Below are positions 52,137-59,415 of a DNA stretch of 64,000 nt, piece after piece. The notes under the pieces are model-generated. The model worked only from the letters and a program-made list of their open reading frames with translations, searched no databases and was not told where the DNA came from. Source of the DNA: Seohaeicola_A nanhaiensis. GTDB lineage: Bacteria > Pseudomonadota > Alphaproteobacteria > Rhodobacterales > Rhodobacteraceae. Positions within the stretch are counted from its first letter, which is position 1. Each line of letters begins with the position of its first letter. The stretch spans positions 124,001-188,000 of the forward strand of contig NZ_JBHSGI010000002.1 in NCBI RefSeq assembly GCF_042654245.1, written 5' to 3'. The position numbers were made by a program, and so were the translations under genes.

Positions 52137-52709
52137 TCAGGTCTTCAGTAACTCGTGGATAGCGGCGAAATGGTCGGTGAAGTCCAGAAGCAGGCGCAGC
52201 CGGTTCGGCGCGCGGCCCAGCAATGCGGCGATTGCGGCTTCATCAGTCGGGTGCTTGTCGAGCCATCCGAAAACAGCCGTCACCTGCGCGGGCACAGCGC
52301 GGCCCGGCTGATCCTGCCGGATCGTCAGCCCCCAACGTTCCCCGGCTGCCGTGCCCCGCACAGCGTCCTTCAGTCCGCCATCGGAGCGGCGCACACCGCC
52401 GCCTATCTGCGACGGTGCCCATTCGCCCTCGCACAGCATCGGCAGCGCGTCGGCGGCTTCCGTCACCTTGCGCAGCAGATGCGCGCTCATGTCGAAGGAT
52501 TGCAGGTCGCAGAGAACAGCCGCGTGGAAGACTTCGATCTCAGGGAAGGCCATCTTGCCCCGCCCGTCGATTTGCTCGCCGTTGCGCAGCAGTCCGCGCT
52601 TCGAGAGATGGCGGACCCGCTCATGGGTGACACGCCAGTCCTCGCGGTCGGTCAGGCCATCGGCCTCGCACAAGATGTGGGTGATTTCGGTCGCGGTATA
52701 GAGTTTCAA
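52137..52709 (-). CDS. MerR-like HTH protein between portal gene and switch region, 190 aa
   Basis: Residues 1-75 (YTATEITHILCEADGLTDREDW, VRHLSKRGLLRNGEQI, GRGKMAFPEIEVFHAAVLCDL) resemble a MerR-type winged helix, but no Y/R-type dimer signature is complete. The remaining helical part has no known match. It starts with TTG at 52709 with GAGGAG eight bases upstream, and stands first in the portal-capsid operon. A near-perfect dyad about 50 bases upstream (52759-52780) suits an autoregulated switch. Confidence 0.65.
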   Translation of the reverse strand: MKLYTATEITHILCEADGLTDREDWRVTHERVRHLSKRGLLRNGEQIDGRGKMAFPEIEVFHAAVLCDLQSFDMSAHLLRKVTEAADALPMLCEGEWAPSQIGGGVRRSDGGLKDAVRGTAAGERWGLTIRQDQPGRAVPAQVTAVFGWLDKHPTDEAAIAALLGRAPNRLRLLLDFTDHFAAIHELLKT

Positions 52710-52758
52710 AGTCAGGACTCCTCATCGGTTGATGCCCTAATAACCCATTTCTCGCAGG

Positions 52759-52780
52759 GTGGCCAGAATTTTCTGGCCAC
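52759..52780. promoter_or_regulatory. 22-bp operator-like dyad in the element's switch region
   Basis: GTGGCCAGAA at 52759-52768 and TTCTGGCCAC at 52771-52780 are perfect 10-bp arms with a TT centre. The site lies between the divergent MerR-like gene (start 52709) and the small plus-strand gene (start 52901). TCACCGGTGA at 52811-52820 is a second, 10-bp palindrome in the same gap. This looks like the regulatory hub of the element. Confidence 0.6.
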
Positions 52781-52845
52781 ATGGCCCAAACTGAGGTAGA
52801 ACGGCGTCAGTCACCGGTGAGAAACACACGCAGGGGACATTCCTA

Positions 52846-52878
52846 GGGGGCCGCGTTTCTCGTCCTTTTGCGGCCCCC
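52846..52878 (+). promoter_or_regulatory. GC-rich leader hairpin before the small plus-strand gene
   Basis: GGGGGCCGC at 52846-52854 pairs perfectly with GCGGCCCCC at 52870-52878 around a 15-base loop ending in TTTT. It ends eight bases before the GAGAGG ribosome site of the gene at 52901. It may control readthrough or translation of that gene. Confidence 0.4.
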
Positions 52879-52900
52879 AACCATTCGAGAGGACCACTCA

Positions 52901-53146
52901 ATGCAAAACCATCTGAACGCCGTGAAACAGGCTCGCATCAACGCTCAGGGCATCGTGTTCGAAAGCGCGAAAGTCGGCTACCCCATGTGGGCAGCGCGCG
53001 ATGGAGTCATCTGGTATCTGAAGAACCTCGCTCGGCTGCCCGTCCCCGATGACATTCTCGCCTTTGCCAGCGAGGGTCAGGTGAGCGACGAAGACGTTAC
53101 CGATTGGGACGCGCCGAACGGCGGGCTTGAATTGGTGCGCGTGTAA
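52901..53146 (+). CDS. Small element protein of unknown function, 81 aa
   Basis: The only plus-strand gene of the element. GAGAGG lies eight bases before the ATG. The product (NHLNAVKQARINAQGIVF, WAARDGVIWYLKNLARLPVPDDILAF, GQVSDEDVTDWDAPNGG) is acidic at its C-terminus, with no recognised domain. Its position opposite the MerR-like gene, across operator-like dyads, is where phage satellites place switch or anti-repressor genes. No function is assigned. Confidence 0.6.
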   Translation: MQNHLNAVKQARINAQGIVFESAKVGYPMWAARDGVIWYLKNLARLPVPDDILAFASEGQVSDEDVTDWDAPNGGLELVRV

Positions 53147-53177
53147 CACAGGGACAACATCGCATAACTGACCTATC

Positions 53178-53215
53178 TTGCTGGGCTTCAGAAGCAAGTC
53201 TAGATTTCAATCTAG
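53178..53215. terminator. Paired hairpins between convergent genes
   Basis: CTTGCT/AGCAAG (53178-53183 and 53194-53199) and, directly after, CTAGATT/AATCTAG (53200-53206 and 53209-53215) form two consecutive stems between the plus-strand small gene and the convergent HNH gene. They probably end transcription from both sides. Confidence 0.45.
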
Positions 53216-53246
53216 CGCCGACACAACCACGCGTTCTGACAAGTTA

Positions 53247-54467
53247 TCAACTGGGAGCGCCGTGGCAGTGCTTGTACTTCTTTCTAGAGCCACAGAAGCA
53301 GCCCGCATTACGCCGCCCCACGCCAGCCGGTAAAATGTTCTCCTTCACAAATTTCGGAATGTAATACTCCCAGAGCGAAGATTTATGCTCATCAAATATT
53401 AGATGTGTTGCGACAACCTTATCAAAGGCGTGTGTTAGAAGCGGGCCAATATTGTCGTTGCCAATCTCAAGAACTCGTAGACTTCCCTTTGCTCTTTCGT
53501 AAGCGTCTTCTGGCCGCAAGAATAAGCGCACATATCTCCTTAAGATCAGCCCCGCGGTATTGATTTCCACAGGCGAAATATTGTCTTCCTCATCATCCCA
53601 AACCACATAGTAAGGGGGGTTAAGTGCAAAGTAGGGCTCTGTCTTTGTTGGCAAAGAGCCTAATGGTGCGGGCGCAAAATCAGACATATCTTGCTTGTAT
53701 AAAACAACTGCATTTAGTTCGCTAGAAAGCGCAAAATTGTGCTCCGGCCCAAATCTCAACCATTCGCCTTTGGTCGACATACTTATCAGACCCTTATCTT
53801 TGTGGCTGAAATCGAGGCTGCTCTCTGACGAGGAAATTCTCCATGGACCAAAGTACATTAGGATTTTGCTGAACGTAATTCGAGTTGGAAGATCGAATGA
53901 CATTCTGATTTCGAGCGATCCGTCGCTTGAGAGGATTTTCCAATTTTGGCCGGTCGTTTCGATATCGAATGATGACGAGCTAAACAGAATTTCATTGTCT
54001 TTAATTCGGAGAAACACATTGCCGACTTTGTCTTGAGCTACAAAGGTCAGCAGAGGCGGTAGCCCTGCTTCATCCGGAGGCTTGACGCCCAATATTGTCT
54101 CGTCGTCTGTACGGAGAGCGACGGTCCCGGCTGTGAATATCAGCTTCGATAAAATGATCTCAGGGGGGTGATCGAGTCTGATTGGATAGTGCGCTCCTGC
54201 AGTGCTTTTAGCGAATGGCGAACGCCAAAATTCCCGTAACTGGGCGTTTGTCAGGAGGCCTTTCTTCTTTTCTTCATGGTGGGTAGGGCAAAGCAAGATG
54301 ATGCCCTTTGCTTCATGCGACTCTGCATACTTGAATTCGGGATCGAAGTGATCGTAGTGATACAATGCAGCTCCGCAAATGGCGCATCCGAAGCCGCATT
54401 GCCGCCTGACTTCAAGCGTGACACTGTCCGGAATATGCCGGGATAATCCTTGTGCGTTCTTAGCCAG
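53247..54467 (-). CDS. HNH nuclease with C-terminal SEC-C motif, AT-rich cargo gene, about 406 aa
   Basis: The N-terminal part has a Zn-binding HNH module: CGFGCAICG (two CxxC-like Cys), YHYDHFDPE and LLCPTHHEEK. The middle ~200 residues are beta-rich and unrecognised (ILFSSSSFDIE, KILMYFGPWRISS). The last residues CFCGSRKKYKHCHG form a SEC-C zinc motif. No ATG, GTG or TTG precedes the HNH in frame; CTG at 54467 with AAGGAG six bases upstream is the best start. A later TTG at 54365 would cut the HNH. Base composition is clearly lower in G+C than the neighbours (for example 21 G+C in the 60 bases from 53341), indicating separate acquisition. A defence nuclease is possible; not shown. Confidence 0.65.
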   Translation of the reverse strand: MAKNAQGLSRHIPDSVTLEVRRQCGFGCAICGAALYHYDHFDPEFKYAESHEAKGIILLCPTHHEEKKKGLLTNAQLREFWRSPFAKSTAGAHYPIRLDHPPEIILSKLIFTAGTVALRTDDETILGVKPPDEAGLPPLLTFVAQDKVGNVFLRIKDNEILFSSSSFDIETTGQNWKILSSDGSLEIRMSFDLPTRITFSKILMYFGPWRISSSESSLDFSHKDKGLISMSTKGEWLRFGPEHNFALSSELNAVVLYKQDMSDFAPAPLGSLPTKTEPYFALNPPYYVVWDDEEDNISPVEINTAGLILRRYVRLFLRPEDAYERAKGSLRVLEIGNDNIGPLLTHAFDKVVATHLIFDEHKSSLWEYYIPKFVKENILPAGVGRRNAGCFCGSRKKYKHCHGAPS

Positions 54468-54528
54468 CTGTGGCTCCTTAACTTGCTTTCGGATCTTCTT
54501 GCAATAATCGAAGACCTACAGAGCAGAA

Positions 54529-56313
54529 CTATTGCGAGGTCAACCCCTGGGACAACCACTGCGATTTGACCATAGCTCGGGTTGATTTGGGAAGGCTTTT
54601 TGCCTCTACCTCTTCCTCGCGCCGTTCCAGCTTGGCGTTGACCAGATTGCGAACGGCAACGGCGTAGACCACGCAGTCGAGGCTTTCCGCCCGCCGCCCA
54701 GGTATCCTCTCCCAATGCCGCACCGGAGCGCCCTTGACGTAGCGCACCAAGACCCGCTCGCTGGCGAGTTCTTCGTAGAACCGGCCTTCCAGCCCGTCGC
54801 TGAAGCGAACGCTGCGGCCCCGCTTCAGGCGGTTGGCAAGCTGAGCCTTGACCGAATCCACGCCCACTATGAAAAGGCGGCTGCCGCGTGTGTCGCTGGC
54901 GCGGATCACGGGCCGGTTTCCGGCGGCCCCCTTCACCGCGACGATGCGTCGGGCCAAGCGCGGGCGGCAGAAACCGATCACACGGTCCATTGTGGCCCCG
55001 TCACCCGCGTCCACGGCGGCGGCGTCCACCCGCAAGAAGCCGCCCTTGGGGTGCTTCCAGATGGTCCGCAGGGCCTCGTCCAGTTCGGCCCACACATCAT
55101 CGCCCATCGGGTCGCCCCAAATGACGGTCTGCGCCAGCACGAAGATGTCATCGCGGCCCCAGCCCAGAAAGACCACCTCCAGCCGGTCCCGCTGCACGTC
55201 GATTCCGGCGGTGACAAAGAGCACATCCGCCGGGATCGCATCCGGCAGACCGAAAGGTTCGGCGCGGGCCGCCAGTTCGACTTCATCAAGTTCCTCTGCC
55301 TCCTCGCGCCAACCTTGAGCAAGGATCGTGTTGACGAAGACCTGCAATGTGTCCGGGGCCTTCTTTGCCTCCACGAACTCTGCCGCCAGCTTGCCCCACG
55401 AGGCGTTCGCCAGCGTAGAGACCAGCGCATTGAGCCGGAAGCCCGCGTGCCCCTCTGCGGCAAGAACTGAGGCCCGCCAACGGCCATTGGCCACCATCTC
55501 CGCTTTGTGCCGCTCGTCCACAACAGAGCCGCAAGCAGGGCACACATAGGCGGCCTTCAGCGGCTCGCCTTCCGGCCATGTGATATCGCCCCACAGGATT
55601 TCGTGATGGTGGCCGCAATCGGGGCACGGAACCTCATAAACGCGCTGGTCGGATCGGGCATAGGCCCGCAGCACGTTGCTGGTGGCCTCCAAGGTCGGGG
55701 TGCTGCCGAGGATGATCTTGCGATTTGCGAAGCTAAGGGTGCGGCGTTCGGCCAACGTGATCGGGCTGCCCTCTATTCCGGCCTCCATAGCGTCGGCTTC
55801 GTCGATCAGCAGGATTCGGACGTTGTGGCGGCGGAGGTTCCGGGGCGACTTGGCCGCGATGATCTTCAGCGAACCGCCGGGAAAGCGACGGCTGAGCAGC
55901 GTGGAGCGCCCGGCCTCGTCGGCATCGGCGGAGATTAGGCCCCGCAGCGCTGGGGTGGCCTCAAAGATCGGTTCGAGGTCGGAGACGGTGTAATCGCGGC
56001 AGTCTGCTTCGGTCGGCAGCAGGGCGAGGATCGGCGCGGGTTCGTTCGCCACATAGCTGGCCAGCGCACCGGTCAGCAGCGTCGTGAAGCCCACCCGGAC
56101 GGGCTTGACCAGTGTCACCCGTTCGATGGTCGGGTCGCTGATCGCGTCCGCAATCTCGCGCTGATAGGGCCAGAGAGTCACCCGGCCCGGCATGGCTGAG
56201 ACTCCCTCCGGCAGTCGCATGTGGGCTTCGATCCAGTCGGACAGAGCGAGGCGCGGCGGCGGGGTCAGGGCCTTCAGCGCACGGATTCGGGTTTCTGCAA
56301 GCGCGTCAGTCAT
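54529..56313 (-). CDS. Terminase large subunit, GpA family, 594 aa
   Basis: The packaging motor ATPase/nuclease of lambda type. VRVGFTTLLTGAL is the Walker-A-like segment, ILLIDEADAME the Walker B, and a CPDCG/CPACG zinc ribbon is near residues 240-275. AGIDVQRDRLEVVFLGWG opens the nuclease domain, and WERIPGRRAESLDCVVYA closes it. The ATG at 56313 overlaps the small-subunit stop. Full length, so functional packaging is plausible. Confidence 0.93.
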   Translation of the reverse strand: MTDALAETRIRALKALTPPPRLALSDWIEAHMRLPEGVSAMPGRVTLWPYQREIADAISDPTIERVTLVKPVRVGFTTLLTGALASYVANEPAPILALLPTEADCRDYTVSDLEPIFEATPALRGLISADADEAGRSTLLSRRFPGGSLKIIAAKSPRNLRRHNVRILLIDEADAMEAGIEGSPITLAERRTLSFANRKIILGSTPTLEATSNVLRAYARSDQRVYEVPCPDCGHHHEILWGDITWPEGEPLKAAYVCPACGSVVDERHKAEMVANGRWRASVLAAEGHAGFRLNALVSTLANASWGKLAAEFVEAKKAPDTLQVFVNTILAQGWREEAEELDEVELAARAEPFGLPDAIPADVLFVTAGIDVQRDRLEVVFLGWGRDDIFVLAQTVIWGDPMGDDVWAELDEALRTIWKHPKGGFLRVDAAAVDAGDGATMDRVIGFCRPRLARRIVAVKGAAGNRPVIRASDTRGSRLFIVGVDSVKAQLANRLKRGRSVRFSDGLEGRFYEELASERVLVRYVKGAPVRHWERIPGRRAESLDCVVYAVAVRNLVNAKLERREEEVEAKSLPKSTRAMVKSQWLSQGLTSQ

Positions 56314-56794
56314 TGGCCAGTTCCTCCAAGGCGTCCCGGACTTCCCGGTCGATCTCGGCCACGTCATGCGGGCTGAGGTGGCCCAGCCGCTGCGCAACCC
56401 GTGACGGCAGCGCCAGCATCGCGGCCCGGACGCCGCGCAGGACGGCGGCCCATTCCCGTTCCACCTCTACTGCGGCGATCAGGTCGCCGCGCGCCTTGGC
56501 GTTGGCGGTCTCGGCCTTCTCGGCGTTGGCCTTCGCCAGCCGCAGCTTCTCGGAGGCCAGTTCCGCGTCAACCTGCTTGCCCTTGGCAAGCGAACGGGCG
56601 TGCTCGCAATAGGCGAGGATCGCCGGTCGAAGCGGATAGCGGGTGCCGTCGATCCGGGGCAGCACGCCATCGCGCCCAAGCGCGTGGACCCGGTTCGGGG
56701 TCAGCCCCAGCCAGTCGGCTAGTTCCGACGCTGACAAGGGCTCCCCAACAAGGGGATCGGCCAGCATCGCGTCTATGTCCGCCAGTGTCGTCAT
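56306..56794 (-). CDS. Terminase small subunit, Nu1-like, 162 aa
   Basis: An N-terminal winged HTH (SASELADWLGLTPNRVHALGRDGVLPRIDGTRYPL, residues ~21-55) of the Nu1/MerR type, followed by an Ala/Glu/Lys helical part (EKLRLAKANAEKAETANAKARGDLIAAVEVEREWAAVLRGVRAAMLALP). Nu1 proteins recognise the packaging site, usually next to their own gene. AGAGGA precedes the ATG by eight bases. Confidence 0.88.
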   Translation of the reverse strand: MTTLADIDAMLADPLVGEPLSASELADWLGLTPNRVHALGRDGVLPRIDGTRYPLRPAILAYCEHARSLAKGKQVDAELASEKLRLAKANAEKAETANAKARGDLIAAVEVEREWAAVLRGVRAAMLALPSRVAQRLGHLSPHDVAEIDREVRDALEELAND

Positions 56795-56988
56795 CGCACG
56801 GTTCCTCTCAGGGGGCTTTCCCCGTGAGGGGGATTTCCCTCAGGAGGTTTTTCCAAAACAGAATTTTTCTCACGGGGGGAAGAGTCGGGGCTCAGCGCCC
56901 CCCGCATCACAGAGTCCCCAGAGGGACCCTTTGCATCCCCGCCACGGGGATCAGCAGTTCCCCAGCATAATGGAACTGATACTCTCAG

Positions 56989-57119
56989 GTCCGGGGCATG
57001 GCCGGACCGGACAGCCGGACAGGGCCTAAAGGCCCCTGTCCTGTCCGTCCGGTTTCCGGGCCACCTTTGCCCAGCCGGACGGACACAGGACGAAACCCGG
57101 ACGGTCCGGTCTTGTCCGG
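56989..57119. repeat. CCGGAC/GTCCGG iterons: candidate replication origin or packaging site
   Basis: The hexamer CCGGAC or its complement GTCCGG occurs nine times in 131 bases: 56989, 57002, 57007, 57015, 57047, 57075, 57097, 57104 and 57114. A hairpin (GGACAGGGCC 57017-57026 with GGCCCCTGTCC 57031-57041) lies among them. The 330-base gap 56795-57124 between primase and small terminase has no gene; its other half carries C-rich inverted motifs (CCCCGTGAGG at about 56820, CTCACGGGGG at about 56869). Satellite origins lie beside the primase, and cos sites beside the small terminase. Confidence 0.55.
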
Positions 57120-57124
57120 TCCCC

Positions 57125-59164
57125 TCAAACATCGTCATCCCCCAGCAGGGCTTCAGGGGAATCCCCCATGGTGAATTTGCCCTCGCGGAACACCAGCACA
57201 TTCTTGCGGGTCAGTTCCTCTACGGCTCGCTTGAAGGTGCGCCGTCGCCCGTCACGGTCGTCGGCTGCGGAAACTCTGCGACCTTCAATCGCCCGGTCGC
57301 GCCAGATGGATTCTCCCACAGGGGCACCGTCACCGATTTCACAGAACACGGTCAGCGCGGCATTTGCGCTGGGGGACAGCTTCACTTCGCGGCTGCCAGC
57401 GTCGGCGCTGTCCGCTTCCCGGCAGAGCGCCGTTGTGATGGTGTCGCCGTCTTCGTCCTCCCCCAGCGGGATCGTCGCCACGGTGAAGGCCAGTTTCTCG
57501 TCGGTGCTGCCGTTGCGGTTCTTGGTCAGCTTGCCGGTGACGGCCCCGTCTTCCCGCTTCAGGAAGAGGTTCACGTCCAGCGCACCGTTCAGGATGGAAT
57601 GGCCTCGGGGCAGCCCGTTCGCGCCGTCCTTGGTATCGTGATGGATCAACAGGACCGCCGCGCCCCAGCGGGTCAGGTGACGCGCCACAGCCACCACGCG
57701 GCCCATGCTCTTGGCGTCGTTCTCTTCCAGTCCGGGAAAGGCAATGGCCACGGTATCAATGACGATCAGCGCGGGCTGGTGGCGCTTGATCGCCTTCACC
57801 AGTTCCTTCAGGTCGGGGCTGCCCTTGGTCAACAGGTCGGACACGCCCGTGACCAGCTTGAAGCCGTCCGCTTCGCCATGCTCTTCGCGCAGCGCCCGGA
57901 CGCGAGCGCGCATCCCCAGCGCGTCTTCGGCGGCGACATAGAAGACGCCACCCTGCCGGGTGCGCCGCCCGAACGCCGGTTTGCCCTGTGCCACCTTGAA
58001 GGCCAGGTATGGGGCCAGCAGCGACTTGCCTGCGCCGGGTGCGCCCACAATGGTGCCCACGTCGCCTTCGGCCAGCAGCCCCTTGATGATGTAAGCCCGC
58101 GACGGCAGGTCTTCGCAATCGGACGGGGACAGGAAGGTCAGGCGGGACTCGGTCTGATCGTCGCCGAAGACGATCCGGTCCAGTTCCTCTAGCGCGGCCC
58201 GCGCCGATCCGGCTACCAGTTCTTCAGGCGTCCAGCACTCGTCCAGCAGTTCGAGGTCTTCAGCGAGGCGGCGTTCATGGGCGGCGGCATTGTGCCAGCC
58301 GTGCTTGTAGGCTTCGCGTAGGATCGTGGCTGCGGTGCGGCCCTCACCGCCGAACGAGTCCCAAGCGGCTTCGGTCTTGTCGAAGTCGTATTTGCGGTGC
58401 TGGTCGCACCAGTTGTGGAATGCTTCGCGCCCCTCTTCATCGCCGTCCGTCTCGTGGTGCAGCGCCATGCCGATATGCAGCCACCAGTCGCGGCCATCAT
58501 CATCGGGATTGGTGCCGTCATTCGGGATTGCCATGAGCGCGTCCACCACTTCAGCGAAGGGCAGCCCGGTCTTCTCGCCGGTGCTCTTCTTTCGCTCGCG
58601 CGGCGGCGGCTTCAGCCTTTTGGGCCACTCCGGCAGATCGCCCAGCGATCCGCTGAGCTGGCCATAGACGCCGCTGCCATTGACTGCGCCGGGGGCCACC
58701 ACAAAGCCGCCTTCGGCCCGCACGTCAACGCCATCGCCGATCTTACCAGTGGTGGAACGCAGGCCGGGCGAGTGTCGGAAGTAGATGTGCCGCCCGCCAG
58801 TCGGCGTGTCGAGTGAAGGCCCTGCGAACCCGTCAGGATCGTGGCCCATTGCACGCAGCGTGGCGAAGCCGTCCTTGCCGTCTTTGCGGTCGAGGTCGAG
58901 CACGGCAATGCCAGAGCGGGGGCCAGTGACAATTCCCGGAAGCGCATGGGCGAACTGCTTCCACCAGCGACGAACTTGGGCCGGGTCGGTGGTGGCCTTC
59001 GATTGCCATCCCTCAATGCACGGCTTTTTTACGGGGGCCTTGCCGGGCCGTTCGACAATCTCGGCAGGAATGACGGGGACGCCCGCCTTCGCCAACGCCA
59101 GTGCTGCTTCCAAATTGGCGTCTTGTGCTGCCTTGTTGTTTGGGGTATCCAGATACCGCTTCAT
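57125..59164 (-). CDS. Prim-Pol primase fused to PriCT-2 and RepA-like helicase, 679 aa
   Basis: Residues ~20-190 are a bifunctional primase/polymerase domain with the metal DxD in AVLDLDRKDG and the His of PTGGRHIYF. Residues ~200-300 match PriCT-2 (DWWLHIGMALHHETDGDEEGREAF, AAWDSFGGEG). From ~345 a RecA/RepA-type AAA ATPase follows: TIVGAPGAGKS (Walker A), LIVIDTVAIAFPG (Walker B) and LLIHHDTKDG. A short winged-helix-like tail closes the protein. Such fusions replicate phage satellites and plasmids. GAGG lies eight bases before the ATG. Confidence 0.88.
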   Translation of the reverse strand: MKRYLDTPNNKAAQDANLEAALALAKAGVPVIPAEIVERPGKAPVKKPCIEGWQSKATTDPAQVRRWWKQFAHALPGIVTGPRSGIAVLDLDRKDGKDGFATLRAMGHDPDGFAGPSLDTPTGGRHIYFRHSPGLRSTTGKIGDGVDVRAEGGFVVAPGAVNGSGVYGQLSGSLGDLPEWPKRLKPPPRERKKSTGEKTGLPFAEVVDALMAIPNDGTNPDDDGRDWWLHIGMALHHETDGDEEGREAFHNWCDQHRKYDFDKTEAAWDSFGGEGRTAATILREAYKHGWHNAAAHERRLAEDLELLDECWTPEELVAGSARAALEELDRIVFGDDQTESRLTFLSPSDCEDLPSRAYIIKGLLAEGDVGTIVGAPGAGKSLLAPYLAFKVAQGKPAFGRRTRQGGVFYVAAEDALGMRARVRALREEHGEADGFKLVTGVSDLLTKGSPDLKELVKAIKRHQPALIVIDTVAIAFPGLEENDAKSMGRVVAVARHLTRWGAAVLLIHHDTKDGANGLPRGHSILNGALDVNLFLKREDGAVTGKLTKNRNGSTDEKLAFTVATIPLGEDEDGDTITTALCREADSADAGSREVKLSPSANAALTVFCEIGDGAPVGESIWRDRAIEGRRVSAADDRDGRRRTFKRAVEELTRKNVLVFREGKFTMGDSPEALLGDDDV

Positions 59165-59346
59165 CTGCCCGTCCTCGCTCTGGTGGGTGTCGTGTTCATC
59201 GAAGGCTTCCCTCCTTTGATGTCCTCGTCCTTCGCCCTCTGCCGCTGGTCCCGGCAGGGGGCGATCTCATTTCTGGTCAGGAGAGAAATTGCCTTTGTCG
59301 CGGGATTCTCCGCGCAATCCGGTGGGACAAAAATCCCGAAAAACAT
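59161..59346 (-). CDS. Possible small leader ORF coupled to the primase, 61 aa
   Basis: A 61-codon frame whose TGA overlaps the primase ATG (ATGA), like other coupled genes in this window. Its 5' part covers one right arm-type site (59321-59330), so it may be a leader peptide rather than a protein gene. The product (ISLLTRNEIAPCRDQRQR, EDIKGGKPS) matches nothing known. Low confidence. Confidence 0.3.
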   Translation of the reverse strand: MFFGIFVPPDCAENPATKAISLLTRNEIAPCRDQRQRAKDEDIKGGKPSMNTTPTRARTGR

Positions 59347-59381
59347 AATGAAACTATGGGAAAGCTGACTGTCCCACTTTT
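59321..59381. repeat. Right integrase arm-type sites
   Basis: GGTGGGACAA (59321-59330), TCCCGAAA (59334-59341) and TGTCCCACTTTT (59370-59381) mirror the left-end set at 47060-47105. The two GGGAC motifs are in inverted orientation relative to their left copies. They lie between the primase leader and attR, so integrase binding here could also affect primase transcription. Confidence 0.6.
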
Positions 59382-59415
59382 CACTAAGCCATTGAAAAGG
59401 AAAATTTGTTGAAGC

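Noticed and set aside
52846..52878. Intrinsic terminator before the small plus-strand gene
   Set aside because: The GC stem is not followed by a T run; the TTTT lies in the loop, so it is reported as a leader hairpin.
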